Source of the DNA: Pseudobdellovibrionaceae bacterium | GTDB lineage: Bacteria > Bdellovibrionota > Bdellovibrionia > Bdellovibrionales > UBA1609 | Assembly (NCBI GenBank): GCA_947444305.1 | Contig: CANEZP010000004.1 | Coordinates: 248,001 to 312,000, forward strand | DNA length: 64,000 bases | Direction: 5' to 3' | Shown here: one piece after another, positions 17,312-26,634 of the stretch | Numbering within the stretch: the stretch's first letter is position 1 | Layout of the letters: each line of letters starts with the position of its first letter | Translations under genes and position numbers: made by a program | Notes under the pieces: model-generated | Told to the model about the DNA's origin: nothing | Databases searched by the model: none | Seen by the model: only the letters and a program-made list of their open reading frames with translations

Positions 17312-18223
17312 TTAAAGCTGGATGGCCTTGATGATCTCTTCAAGGCCGGACATCATCGTCGTGTCGCTCACGTTTTGCCCGATCGCGGCGCTGAGCCATT
17401 CGATATAGAAAAAATAGGTCATCGAAAATGGACCGAAGGTTGAGAAGAAAAATTGGGCCGCGATGAGCGGCTCGTATTTTTTCAAGGACCTCGGGCTTAA
17501 TATTTCCGACCAACGGATTTTCTTAACGGGCTCGCTGGTCGAGCGGCGAAACAAAGTGTTGTACGATACCTCAAGGATCTGCCGGGTTCCGTCCCGGAAC
17601 GCCGGGTAGCCGAACGGAAAAGCCAAAACTAAAAAGAAGATTCCGACGAACACGGCCCGGCTTTTAGTGGTCGCGTTCCCCGTCTCGTTTTGTTGGAAGA
17701 AGTCGCCCTGCAAAAGCACGAGACGTTGAACGGCGTTAGGGGTCATCTTCTCACGCGCGTAAAGGTCTCCGACCAGAATGTAAATCGCGGCCATACGAAT
17801 GCCGGCGTGTCCGCTGTCCGAAAATATACGGTGAACAAACTGGCGCGAGATCGAAGGCACCTCAACCGGTTTATGATCCGAAAACAGGTAGTAATAAAAC
17901 ATCTGCCCGAGTGGCGTATTCCAGAGTGCGTTTAAAAGGCGCTGCCGCATCTCCGCCTCTTCGGCGGTCCCCGGTTTAGTTTTGAACGGCGCAAAAAGTT
18001 TCTCGTCTCGCGGAATTTCCGGCTGATCCATCCCCGGTTCACTCACCGCTTGGACGAGGTCTTTGTTAATACCCTTCGCCGCGAGTTTTTTGTTCTCTTT
18101 GACGTCTTTACCGTTCTGCTCGATCCGCGCGTTCAACTCTTCGCGAGTCGGCGGTTCGGCGTGCCCGGCCGCGGCCGTCGCTAGAAGTAAAACTAAGATC
18201 GTAGAAAAAAGATTATGTATCAT
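17312..18223 (-). CDS. Exported or membrane-bound protein, fourth gene of the secreted-protein operon
   Basis: 303 residues. Signal peptide (to about residue 22, ATAAAGHA), a charged Lys/Glu/Asn segment, then a helical body, a clear transmembrane stretch near residues 187-210 (AVFVGIFFLVLAFPFG) and another hydrophobic stretch near 255-280 (IAAQFFFSTFGPFSMTYFFY). Unknown family. The ATG overlaps the stop of the preceding gene (ATGA, 18220-18223), so translation is coupled. As the last gene of a run containing a barrel-like protein and a lipoprotein, it could be the inner-membrane part of an envelope complex; that is inference. Confidence 0.8.
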   Translation of the reverse strand: MIHNLFSTILVLLLATAAAGHAEPPTREELNARIEQNGKDVKENKKLAAKGINKDLVQAVSEPGMDQPEIPRDEKLFAPFKTKPGTAEEAEMRQRLLNALWNTPLGQMFYYYLFSDHKPVEVPSISRQFVHRIFSDSGHAGIRMAAIYILVGDLYAREKMTPNAVQRLVLLQGDFFQQNETGNATTKSRAVFVGIFFLVLAFPFGYPAFRDGTRQILEVSYNTLFRRSTSEPVKKIRWSEILSPRSLKKYEPLIAAQFFFSTFGPFSMTYFFYIEWLSAAIGQNVSDTTMMSGLEEIIKAIQL

Positions 18224-19281
18224 GGTTGTTCATTCCAGTTGCCGCGTAGGCCTTCGAGGACAATTTGTTCTTCTTCACTTAATGCGCGCTCACGCGCGGT
18301 ATTTTCAAGTTGCTTGATCATCGCTTCGGTCGGATCGGTGATCGTCACCGCCCGCTGCTGGGCGATCGCGGGGTTGAGTCCCTCGTAGCTCTTGTCCATC
18401 GGCGGCGGTAACGTTGGATCACCGAGGTAGGCGAACACGCCGCCGGTCGCGATCAACACCAAGATGGACATACTGCTAAAACGCACCATCCCCGGTTTGC
18501 TGCTGTAGTAATCGTGCATCAACGTGATGAAGTTTTGGTTCACGTAGTTTTCGATGGCCTGAAGCTTGGCTTCTTCAGTTTTGCTGCGAACCCGCTTGAT
18601 CTGATGAACGAGCTCGCTGGTTAAGCGAATCTCTTCGAATAACGCCCGGCCACCCTTCGGTGCGAATAAGTGGAACGGATGGCGCTGCGGAATTTTAAGA
18701 TCAAGTTCGGCATGAAGATCGGGTTTTGCGCCTTCGCCCGTATGATCATTGATCGCGCGGTAAAGTAGATACTCGTAAAGCAGAACGCGGGTCGCCCGGG
18801 ATTTAAACTGCAGCGCCAAGCGCAAACGTTCTTGCGCCGTGGCGTTGATCCACTGATCGGCATCGCCGATGTCATTTGAAAACGCGGTTCGAATCGCTTC
18901 GAAGAAAAACGTGTAATCATCCAGAAGGCCCGGCTCGAACGGTTTACGTAAAAAGCGAACGCCTTTTTCCTCGGGCAGCCACTTCTTCACTCCCTTAGGC
19001 GTTTCGCGAATCACCTTCACGCCGTTCAGCTGCTTCATAATTTGCCGTGAGAAACGCTCGCGCTGATCACCCAATAAAACGGCAACGGTGGCGAGCACGC
19101 TTTCAAGTTCGGGTTCGGTGCCTTCAAACTTTTCTCGGGTCTGCTCAAGCGGCGACCTTTCACTATCGATTTTCTCTTCGGTTTCGGCCAGGAACTTGTT
19201 GCAGTCGAAGACCGGCGCGCGACCCGCGAGCGCCGCGGGCGAAAAAGCGATCAACATTACGCCGATAATGAATAGCTTCAT
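18220..19281 (-). CDS. Exported protein with C-terminal membrane segment, third gene of the operon
   Basis: 353 residues. Signal peptide (MKLFIIGVMLIAFSPAALA), then a long helical, charged region with one Cys near the mature N-terminus, and a hydrophobic segment near residues 270-287 (SSMSILVLIATGGVFAYLG) followed by a polar tail of about 65 residues. The mature C27 is not in a lipobox. No known family. Its start overlaps the stop of the preceding gene by 4 bases, and its stop overlaps the next gene by 4 bases. Confidence 0.8.
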   Translation of the reverse strand: MKLFIIGVMLIAFSPAALAGRAPVFDCNKFLAETEEKIDSERSPLEQTREKFEGTEPELESVLATVAVLLGDQRERFSRQIMKQLNGVKVIRETPKGVKKWLPEEKGVRFLRKPFEPGLLDDYTFFFEAIRTAFSNDIGDADQWINATAQERLRLALQFKSRATRVLLYEYLLYRAINDHTGEGAKPDLHAELDLKIPQRHPFHLFAPKGGRALFEEIRLTSELVHQIKRVRSKTEEAKLQAIENYVNQNFITLMHDYYSSKPGMVRFSSMSILVLIATGGVFAYLGDPTLPPPMDKSYEGLNPAIAQQRAVTITDPTEAMIKQLENTARERALSEEEQIVLEGLRGNWNEQP

Positions 19282-21629
19282 CGCTGACTCTTTCTTTGGG
19301 CCAATTGTTGAATCACATCCTCGGCTTGCGTTAGCCCACGCGCTTTGAAGCTTGAGTGCAGAAGATGGAGAATTTCGAAATAGACCGCGCGGCTCTTCTT
19401 GCCGCGGCTAAGGATGAGGTCGCCGAATCTTTCGAAACCCGCGAGACCTTGCGGATTGCCCAATAGCTTTTCCGGCTCGCTCATCGCGCGATTAAAATAT
19501 ACGAACAAACCTTCGGGATTAAGAATCGGATGCTCTTCAAAAGTCGCGGAGAGCCCGGCCGATAATGTGCGCAGCCGTTCGGTTGCCACCACCGGCACGG
19601 CCGAACTTTGCAAATTACTGATGCCGTCGAGAGCGCAATCGCAACCCGTACCGATCGTCGGCTCTATCTTCAAAGCGAGGCGATCGTTTCTTAAAAGCCC
19701 CGAGAAGCTTCCGAAGGCGCGCTCACCACGGATGATGTTGGCGAGCTGGCGCTCTTGTAGACTGCGGGCATCGGTAAAGGAGAATGAATTCGTTTGAAAC
19801 TGATCGGTAATAAAATAGTACGATTCACGAAGCGGCTCGGTGCGCGGTATACAGAAAAGGAAATTAGGTCGTTCTGCGGTCGCCAGCGTGATCATCAAGC
19901 AGTCGCGAAATTGCCCGGAGAGGGCCACGCTTAAGCGGTCGGCGTAGAAGTTCGTCACGCGGGTCAATCCGCTCTGGTCGATACTCGCCTTCGTCGCCGA
20001 GATCTCGCGCATTTTGTATTTTTCATTACGTCCTTGGAAAATCCAGTTCAAAGTGCGGCCGTTGCCGAAGGCGTTGAAGCCGACCGAGCGGAAGTCGGTG
20101 ATCTCGCTCCCGGAAACGTTGCGCTCGCCCATGCCGGAAACGTTCGACATCACGGTTTGTTTTAAAATGTTGGCCGTCACTCCTAACACTTCCGAACCGG
20201 ATCTCACTTCCAACGGTCGCGGATTCACGCTCCCGACAAAGGTAAAACGGTGCCAAGTGGCATAGAGCTCGGGTGCCGCAAGAAATTGTAACTGAGGATC
20301 CGCGGGAACGGCGACGCCGGGGAAAGCTTGCGGCGAATGTTTAAAAAGAAAATCGAAATGTTTAAGCAGCGCTAAGGGCGGCTCGGTTCCGCGAATCGCG
20401 GTTTCGATCACGCCTTCGGCCACCGGAATAACGAACGGTTGCCCCGCTTGCCAAATTTGCACCGGGCCCTTCAGCCCGAATTTCTCGCCGACGTTCGCGA
20501 GGGAAGATACGACCGGCGAAGTAGTTTTCACCCAAAGCCCGAGACCGGGCTGATGCGTTGCCGTTTTCAGCGTGAGTTGTCCAGAGTCGCCCAAAAGGGA
20601 TTGCACCGTCACGGGGCTGGCCTGCGGAGTGTACGAGACTTGCTCGATGCGCGGATCGAAGGACACGACGAGCGCGGCCGCTTCCGGCGCCCCCGACGTT
20701 TCGGAAATCGGCTGGATATCCAAAAGCAAACGCGGGCGTCCGTCGAGCAAGGGCACGTCGGCCAGATCCACTTGCAGGGAGACTTCCGCCGAGACCTGCC
20801 CGTTTGAATCTTCGGTGGCCGTGGTCTTAAAACCGGCGAGTCGCTGATACTTAGTCAGATCTTCCGGGCCGGCCTCGCCGGGCGCGCCGTTCGGCGCCAC
20901 GATGATACCTTGAATATTGAAGCGGGTGCCCGGCCACACGGAAGTGCTGACCGGCGTGGCGTTCAATTCACGAAGCCTTGCGTATTGGTTTAAATAACTC
21001 AAAACGTAATTGTAGCGAAAGCTGAGGCGCAGGTTATCGTCGACGACGATTTCACGCGACTTAAGCTTGGCGAAACTCAATTGTTGCACGCGCAGCTGCA
21101 GCGGGCCCGACTGCGCTGCCACGGGGAACCCGTTTTCGGCCTCGCTCCAATCGCTGAGATCGGTCTTATTCCACGGATCTAAATAGATAGCGCGAGTGCG
21201 GGTAAGACCCGCCAATTCAGCCCGGCGCCCACGTACGATCAAATGCTTTTTCAAAAATTTAGTGTTCGCTTCGGCGAAGTTAAACGGGATCGACGACGCG
21301 AAGTCGATGCATCCGTCGGGCAAAGTCGTGTACACCTTCGCCCTCCCCGTCCCCGCGGGAGTATCGGCCAACTCGATCTCGAATTGAATACCGGGCTCAA
21401 GTTGGCGCCAACCGAACGTACGGCCTAAGCAGACCTGCATCTTCAACTCGGCGCGCGCTTGCCAATTGCGAGAGTCTTCGGCGCGAACGCGCGCGAATTG
21501 CGTGGTCGTCGTTAGAATCACGAAGCCGGGCTCGTTGCGTGAATATTCCCGCACGCGATCGCTCGGCTTCTGAAAAGAGCATCCACCGGCGAGCAAGAAA
21601 GCGATAACCGGCAGCCTAAAGGATTTCAT
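19278..21629 (-). CDS. Large lipoprotein, second gene of the operon
   Basis: 783 residues. The N-terminus is a lipoprotein signal with lipobox LAGGC (Cys near residue 17), so it is probably anchored in a membrane on the periplasmic side or at the surface. The rest is beta-rich with several GTR- and SLQVDLAD-type strands and scattered Cys, including a CDCAL pair. It resembles no enzyme. It overlaps the preceding porin-like gene by 14 bases, suggesting co-translation. Size and position between a barrel-like protein and two membrane-anchored proteins are compatible with a structural role in an envelope machine, but no homologue is known to me. Confidence 0.85.
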   Translation of the reverse strand: MKSFRLPVIAFLLAGGCSFQKPSDRVREYSRNEPGFVILTTTTQFARVRAEDSRNWQARAELKMQVCLGRTFGWRQLEPGIQFEIELADTPAGTGRAKVYTTLPDGCIDFASSIPFNFAEANTKFLKKHLIVRGRRAELAGLTRTRAIYLDPWNKTDLSDWSEAENGFPVAAQSGPLQLRVQQLSFAKLKSREIVVDDNLRLSFRYNYVLSYLNQYARLRELNATPVSTSVWPGTRFNIQGIIVAPNGAPGEAGPEDLTKYQRLAGFKTTATEDSNGQVSAEVSLQVDLADVPLLDGRPRLLLDIQPISETSGAPEAAALVVSFDPRIEQVSYTPQASPVTVQSLLGDSGQLTLKTATHQPGLGLWVKTTSPVVSSLANVGEKFGLKGPVQIWQAGQPFVIPVAEGVIETAIRGTEPPLALLKHFDFLFKHSPQAFPGVAVPADPQLQFLAAPELYATWHRFTFVGSVNPRPLEVRSGSEVLGVTANILKQTVMSNVSGMGERNVSGSEITDFRSVGFNAFGNGRTLNWIFQGRNEKYKMREISATKASIDQSGLTRVTNFYADRLSVALSGQFRDCLMITLATAERPNFLFCIPRTEPLRESYYFITDQFQTNSFSFTDARSLQERQLANIIRGERAFGSFSGLLRNDRLALKIEPTIGTGCDCALDGISNLQSSAVPVVATERLRTLSAGLSATFEEHPILNPEGLFVYFNRAMSEPEKLLGNPQGLAGFERFGDLILSRGKKSRAVYFEILHLLHSSFKARGLTQAEDVIQQLAQRKSQR

Positions 21630-22713
21630 AATTGATCCTCAAAACCGCAAAGAAATAATTTTGCACACCCGGCTGGTTCAAAGTTACCCGCAGGGGCTTG
21701 GCCATTGTGTAATTGAGCAAAACTTCGGTACGGATCTTCGGCATCAACGCCGAGACTTGAGCGCCGTAGCCTTGCATGTTCGCGTGCCCGATGGTGCGGT
21801 CGTTGAAGAAGGCCGGTGCCGCATCGGATTCGATTTTAAAATAGCGAAGCTCCGGCGCGAGGGAGAAATCTTTAAACTCGCGCGTCACTTTCAAGTGCAC
21901 GTCGTGGCCGGTATTCGCGCCCCCCGGCGCACCGGAATTGCGAAGGCCGGTGTACTTCGCCTCTACCTTGTTATCCAGCAACTTGCCCTGGCCCGTGAAC
22001 CCGTATTCGTAACCCTGGTACGCGAAGCTGAAATCGGCGTTTTTCTCATCGAGTCCGCTGCTGGTGTTGCCCATGAACTGACTTTGGTAAGCGACGAGCG
22101 GAGAAAGGCCGCTAAACATATAGTGAGACACGTGGAGCTTGCCCTTTACGTCGTCACTCGCTTCGTAAGCCAGCGACAGCCGCTCGATAAAGAAGCTCGA
22201 ATCGCTTTGCAGACTGCGCCCGGTCGGTTGCGTATTTTGGGTGTCGGAAGCGTAGGACTGCTCCAACTCAACGCCGAGTTTGAAATTTCCGATAGGCATT
22301 TGGCAATTTTCGTAGAGCGCGGGGAAGCTTTGTTCGTAAGAGAGCAACGGCGAATCTAAGAAGTTTTGATTAATCGCACCGGCCCGGAGGTTACAAGGAT
22401 CGACCGGCGTCCAACTGACACTCGCCTCTTTGAGTACGGGGGTTTGCCGGGGTGCGAACTCATCGTTAAAGAGCGCGCGACTCGAGCCACCCTCCAAACG
22501 TGCGCCGCCTTGAATTTTCGTTTGTAAATTCGGCAGGAGATGGTGGGTAAAGTCGGCTTCGAGCAACGTGCCCGCCTGCTGCGCGGACAGAACACGTGAA
22601 CGTACGGTACGTGAATATATATTAGAGGTTAAAAAAAGGGACGTCTTCGCTTCAGACCAAGCGGAATTAGCGAACGTCAAAAACGTAATGAGGAAATAAA
22701 CCCTAAGTTTCAT
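21616..22713 (-). CDS. Porin-like outer-membrane beta-barrel protein, first gene of the operon
   Basis: About 365 residues from the ATG at 22713 (MKLRVYFLITF); a longer frame to 22749 is open but lacks a signal-peptide start. Signal peptide ends near NSAWSEA. The mature part alternates polar and hydrophobic residues in the pattern of a barrel (for example KLHVSHYMFSGL, EYGFTGQGKLLDNKVEAKYTG) and ends in a short aromatic/hydrophobic strand, INYEIL. Two Cys sit at CNLRAGAINQNFL and NCQMPIG. Function unknown; an uptake or export channel is inferred. It begins the four-gene run down to 17312. Confidence 0.8.
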   Translation of the reverse strand: MKLRVYFLITFLTFANSAWSEAKTSLFLTSNIYSRTVRSRVLSAQQAGTLLEADFTHHLLPNLQTKIQGGARLEGGSSRALFNDEFAPRQTPVLKEASVSWTPVDPCNLRAGAINQNFLDSPLLSYEQSFPALYENCQMPIGNFKLGVELEQSYASDTQNTQPTGRSLQSDSSFFIERLSLAYEASDDVKGKLHVSHYMFSGLSPLVAYQSQFMGNTSSGLDEKNADFSFAYQGYEYGFTGQGKLLDNKVEAKYTGLRNSGAPGGANTGHDVHLKVTREFKDFSLAPELRYFKIESDAAPAFFNDRTIGHANMQGYGAQVSALMPKIRTEVLLNYTMAKPLRVTLNQPGVQNYFFAVLRINYEIL

Positions 22714-22795
22714 TGCGGAGGGTTCGAATTGCAAAACTGAGGCCTTCAATAGGAGCCCCGAAGCCGCTCCCCGCGCGGCTTACATGTTTTTTAAA

Positions 22796-24757
22796 CTAAA
22801 GGAGCTCTTCACATTTTAATATTTTCGCAAGATCGGCAACGACTCCGGCCGGGTCAAACTTGCGTCCCGTAATCTTCTCGATGTTCGTGGGGAACAAATA
22901 TTTCCAGCCTTGATTATAAAATTGATCGGCAAAAATCGTGGCTAAACCCGGCTGTTGATTCCACGAACGGCGGCCCGACGTTCTTTCGATCTCATCGCTA
23001 ACGAACGAAGCCATCATGCGCGATCCGATCTCGGCGAAGGTGTAACCGATATCGCGAACATTCCCGCTCACGTAATGGGGAAAACCTAGCCAATAAAAAT
23101 ACGAAGGGCCGTTTGTCGGGTAAGATTTTAACCCCGCTTCGTAAATCTCAAGTTCACGATCAAGCGCTTCAACCCGCTCGAGGAAAGTCTGCGCGCCGGG
23201 CGCGTCGTAGTCGTAATCCCAAAGTTTGGTGTCGAACAATGCGCCCTTCGCCATCATCACGAGCGTGACGATCGAATTCTTCTGACTATTGGCGGTGAGC
23301 TCCGCGAAGCGTTCGGGCGTCGGCAGTTGCCCGTCCACCGGCGTTGCGTTCGCGCGCAAAAATTCGGGATCGGCCAAAAAGCGTTCCATGCTCATCGATG
23401 GAACTTCGACGTAGCCGTAAGCGTCGGGTTCAGGATTGACCTGGTAGGCCAATACTTGATCGAGCGCATGACCACCTTCGTGAAAAGCAACTTCCAGATC
23501 CCTAACCCCGGCGCCTTGGTAGTTTTGCAGAATGTAGACGAAGCCCGGTTCGCGTCCAGCTAAGCCTTTCGGAGCGTGGATGTAATCCAATTTTGCGGCG
23601 TCAACTTTTGTGACGACCGGTTCCGGTGCGAGGACCGGGGCCATGTACGCGCCGGTGAGAAATTTCTTTTCGCGCGCTTCGTCGTCGACGACGATCTGCG
23701 TGAGCACCTCGGGATCGAAGCCACTATCGATGATCGCTCTCTCCCAGATGTCGGTGATCTTTGCGTTGGGGAAATATTTTTGCAGCATTCCCGTGTCCTG
23801 CAACTTAAGCAGCGCGACGTCTTCGGTCATGAGCTCGCCGTCGATACCTAGCGCCTTTTTTCGCTCGGCGATGAAGTTTTCGTACAACGGCTTCAGCGCG
23901 GCCAAGTATTGTTCTAAAAATTCGCGCTGCTTCGCCGGCCCGCGATACGCGGGTTCGTAGCCTTGCCCGTCGACTTCCAGCTGGTAGGCGGCCCATGTGG
24001 CGTACCCTTTTGATTTAGCTAATCGCGTACGAACGACGGCTAATTGATTGAGCGTTTGGCCGGTCGCCAAAGTGGCTTGGTGACCCACATTGAGGTAAGC
24101 ATTTTCGCGAAACAGATTCGCCAAGCGGCGCTTCGCTTGCGCCAGCGTAATTTTGCGGTCCTTGTACAAACGACGAACGGTGGTCAGATTCTTAGCGAAC
24201 CGCGGGACTTCCGCTTTCGCGGCGGTCTGATCGACGGCGATATTAAATTTTTGGTACAGGTTATTCATTTCCTCAACGACGGGCGCCATTTCTTCGCTAA
24301 AGGAACTTAGTTCGTGCATGCGTAAGGCGCGGCGGGCTGAGTCGGCCATCGGACCCGAAAGGCCTTCCGCCAATTTCGCGTATTTCGCCACTCGTTCGGC
24401 AACTACGGGATCGGTAAGTTGTTTAGAATATTCGTTGATCGCCGCAAGCTGGGCGGCGTCGAGCTCGTCCCGCTCTTGATCGGTTGAATACGAGCCCGAA
24501 TCTTTTCGAAGGTGATTGGAATAATAACGTAAGAGCAATTCATGCATCTTCACTTGCGCCGGGAAAATTTCGGTCGCGAAGAAATTTAAAAATTCTTTGG
24601 CTTGCGGACTCCCCGGCTCACCGACGATCTCTAATTGGGGGACGGGCCGATTCGTCAGATCTTTGAGAACCTGACGGGTCCGCTCAGGGTGATAACGTTG
24701 AACTTGGGCCTGCACGACGAAGGACGCAACCAGCGGGATCAGCAAAAATATTTTCAT
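22796..24757 (-). CDS. Secreted M3/M2-like zinc metallopeptidase
   Basis: 653 residues with signal peptide (MKIFLLIPLVASFVVQAQ). The zinc motif HEGGH starts at H426 in VAFHEGGHALDQ, and the third ligand is probably the Glu in YGYVEVPSMSMERF about 25 residues on, as in M3 oligopeptidases, where the Glu lies in an E-x-P-S segment. The large helical architecture fits thimet-oligopeptidase or ACE-type (gluzincin) enzymes; M3 is favoured but M2 is possible. It probably trims peptides in the periplasm or outside the cell. It is a single gene 82 bases upstream of the porin-like gene, same strand. Confidence 0.88.
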   Translation of the reverse strand: MKIFLLIPLVASFVVQAQVQRYHPERTRQVLKDLTNRPVPQLEIVGEPGSPQAKEFLNFFATEIFPAQVKMHELLLRYYSNHLRKDSGSYSTDQERDELDAAQLAAINEYSKQLTDPVVAERVAKYAKLAEGLSGPMADSARRALRMHELSSFSEEMAPVVEEMNNLYQKFNIAVDQTAAKAEVPRFAKNLTTVRRLYKDRKITLAQAKRRLANLFRENAYLNVGHQATLATGQTLNQLAVVRTRLAKSKGYATWAAYQLEVDGQGYEPAYRGPAKQREFLEQYLAALKPLYENFIAERKKALGIDGELMTEDVALLKLQDTGMLQKYFPNAKITDIWERAIIDSGFDPEVLTQIVVDDEAREKKFLTGAYMAPVLAPEPVVTKVDAAKLDYIHAPKGLAGREPGFVYILQNYQGAGVRDLEVAFHEGGHALDQVLAYQVNPEPDAYGYVEVPSMSMERFLADPEFLRANATPVDGQLPTPERFAELTANSQKNSIVTLVMMAKGALFDTKLWDYDYDAPGAQTFLERVEALDRELEIYEAGLKSYPTNGPSYFYWLGFPHYVSGNVRDIGYTFAEIGSRMMASFVSDEIERTSGRRSWNQQPGLATIFADQFYNQGWKYLFPTNIEKITGRKFDPAGVVADLAKILKCEELL

Positions 24758-24949
24758 CCCGCACCGCTAACATTATGGCTAGCGATACGGAAGAGAAAAT
24801 ATTGCGCTTCAAGCTTGCCCATTTTTCCGCGCTTGCGATGTTCAAGCGCGTTGCGGTCGGCCGGACTGGCGCGTGCGGGTGGCGCCGTGCAACGGCATCG
24901 GCACGCCCGAAATGTCGACCCCTAGTCTAAGGCGTGTTAAACTCTCGGT

Positions 24950-26380
24950 ATGAAAAACTACGACGTCGTGATCATCGGGGCCGGTTCCGCGGGCCTATCT
25001 GCAAGAAAAGAAGTGGCCGCGTTTACGGACAACTACCTGGTCGTCGACGACGGCCCGCTGGGCACCACCTGCGCGCGCATCGGCTGCATGCCTTCAAAGG
25101 TGTTGATCGAAGCCGCGAACATCTACCACCAACGCAAGAAATTCCCCGCGATCGGCGTCGAAGCCGCGGACCACTTAAAAATCGATTACCGCGTACTGAT
25201 GCAACACGTGCGCACTTTACGTGACCGCTTCGTTCGCGGTGTGCTGGGCGATTTGGAGGAGTGGTCCGGCACTCACCTACGCCGCGCGCGGGCCTGCCTC
25301 GTCGGTAAAGACGTTTTACAAATCGGCGACGAGCAAGTCACCGCGAAGAAGATTATCCTCGCGACCGGCTCATCGCCGACGATCCCGCCGGCGTGGGACG
25401 GCGTGCGCGACCGTCTATTAACGACCGATACATTTTTTGAGCTTGAAACCTTACCCGCGAAGATGGCCGTGATCGGCATGGGGGCGATCGGCCTTGAACT
25501 TAGCCAAGCGTTGGCGCGCGTGGGGGTCGAGGTCACTTCGTTCGGCGACGCGAAATCCGCGGGCGGATTAACCGATCCCGAAATGGTTAAGTACGCGCGT
25601 GAAACTTTCGCGCGTGATTTCTCGATTTGCGATGAGCGCGTAACGGGAATTTCCGCGGAGGGTGAATCCCTTAAGGTGACCACCGCTTCGCGCTCGAGCA
25701 CCTTCGGCGAAGTCCTCTGCGCCGTCGGGCGCACGCCGAATCTGAAAAATTTAGGCCTGGAAATGCTTGGCGTGAAACTGGATGAAAAAGGCCAACCGCC
25801 TTTGGATCCCCACACCTTCCGCATCACCGGCACCGAAATTTATTTGGTCGGCGACGCCAACGCTTACCGGCCGATTCTGCACGAGGCCTCGTACCAAGGG
25901 CGCGTCGCGGGCCTTAGCTCCGTCGAACAACACGAAGACAAAGATTTCAGAACGGTCGCGCGGCTCGCGATCACCTTCACATCCCCGCAAATTGCCGTCG
26001 TGGGCGAGAGTCATAAAGCTTTGCTCGCGAACAAAGCTGACTTTGTCCACGGCAGCGTGAGCTTCGAAGGACAAGGGCGCGCATTAACTAAACTCGCTAA
26101 TTGCGGCTTGCTTAAAGTTTACGGCGATCGCCGAACGGGCCGCTTGCTCGGCGCCGAAATTTTCGCGCCCGAGGGCGAGCACCTCGCGCATCTCTTGGCC
26201 TGGACGATCGACGACGGCTGGGATGTCTTCAAAGTTTTGCGTCGCCCATTTTACCACCCGGTCATCGAGGAAGGTTTGCGAACGGCCCTAAGGCGCTTGG
26301 CGCTCGAAGTAAAACCCAAACCACTAGCCATGGAAACCATCGAAGCCGACGACCCCCCGGCGGGCACCCGCATCCGCTAG
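24950..26380 (+). CDS. Dihydrolipoamide dehydrogenase-like flavoprotein disulphide reductase
   Basis: 476 residues. FAD-binding GAGSAG at the N-terminus, redox-active disulphide C41-x4-C46 (TTCARIGCMPSK), NAD(P)-binding VIGMGAIGLELSQ, a second FAD motif (LVGDAN), and the C-terminal dimer domain with the His-Glu dyad H436/E441 in FYHPVIEE. It belongs to the pyridine-nucleotide disulphide oxidoreductase family and probably oxidises a dithiol such as lipoamide, or another disulphide. No E2 or E1 gene is nearby, so it is a stand-alone paralogue. The last 15 residues are a Pro/Asp tail. The start ATG lies in a 190-base gap. Confidence 0.92.
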   Translation: MKNYDVVIIGAGSAGLSARKEVAAFTDNYLVVDDGPLGTTCARIGCMPSKVLIEAANIYHQRKKFPAIGVEAADHLKIDYRVLMQHVRTLRDRFVRGVLGDLEEWSGTHLRRARACLVGKDVLQIGDEQVTAKKIILATGSSPTIPPAWDGVRDRLLTTDTFFELETLPAKMAVIGMGAIGLELSQALARVGVEVTSFGDAKSAGGLTDPEMVKYARETFARDFSICDERVTGISAEGESLKVTTASRSSTFGEVLCAVGRTPNLKNLGLEMLGVKLDEKGQPPLDPHTFRITGTEIYLVGDANAYRPILHEASYQGRVAGLSSVEQHEDKDFRTVARLAITFTSPQIAVVGESHKALLANKADFVHGSVSFEGQGRALTKLANCGLLKVYGDRRTGRLLGAEIFAPEGEHLAHLLAWTIDDGWDVFKVLRRPFYHPVIEEGLRTALRRLALEVKPKPLAMETIEADDPPAGTRIR

Positions 26381-26414
26381 CGCGCTCTCGGCCCTTCCCG
26401 GGAGCCGTAATTTA

Positions 26415-26517
26415 CAAAGGCGTCGAAATGAACAAATCGGGTGTCCTGGCGAACGTGTTGAACATCAAGTTAAACATATTGTTTATCGACGTCGATTTGT
26501 TCATTTCGACGCCTTTT
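26415..26517. repeat. Nested inverted repeat in a convergent intergenic region
   Basis: A 24-bp arm (26416-26439) is mirrored exactly at 26493-26516, separated by 53 bases. Inside the spacer are a perfect inverted repeat TAAACA-TAT-TGTTTA (26471-26485) and, straddling the right arm, the palindrome ATCGACGTCGAT (26485-26496). A T-rich run TTTTGATTTT follows the right arm on the plus strand. It lies between the flavoenzyme stop (26380) and the convergent lipoprotein stop (26635). The 254-base gap holds no other feature. A transcription terminator is possible, but the loop is long. Confidence 0.7.
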
Positions 26518-26634
26518 GATTTTACCTCGCCGCGCACGGATATTAACCGTCAGCATCTCCATCACAAAAAATGCAGACCGGTCGCGTCCCGCTCGAATCA
26601 AGCCGTGGCCACGGCTCCTCCGCGCAGGCACGAA

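Noticed and set aside
22745-22795. Hairpin AGCCG/CGGCT followed by TTTTTT as a terminator
   Set aside because: The T-run lies on the wrong side for the minus-strand genes, and no plus-strand gene ends there.
24775-24930. Short plus-strand frame (51 aa) upstream of the flavoenzyme gene
   Set aside because: No ribosome site, Arg/Ala-rich second half typical of random GC-rich DNA, no family pattern.
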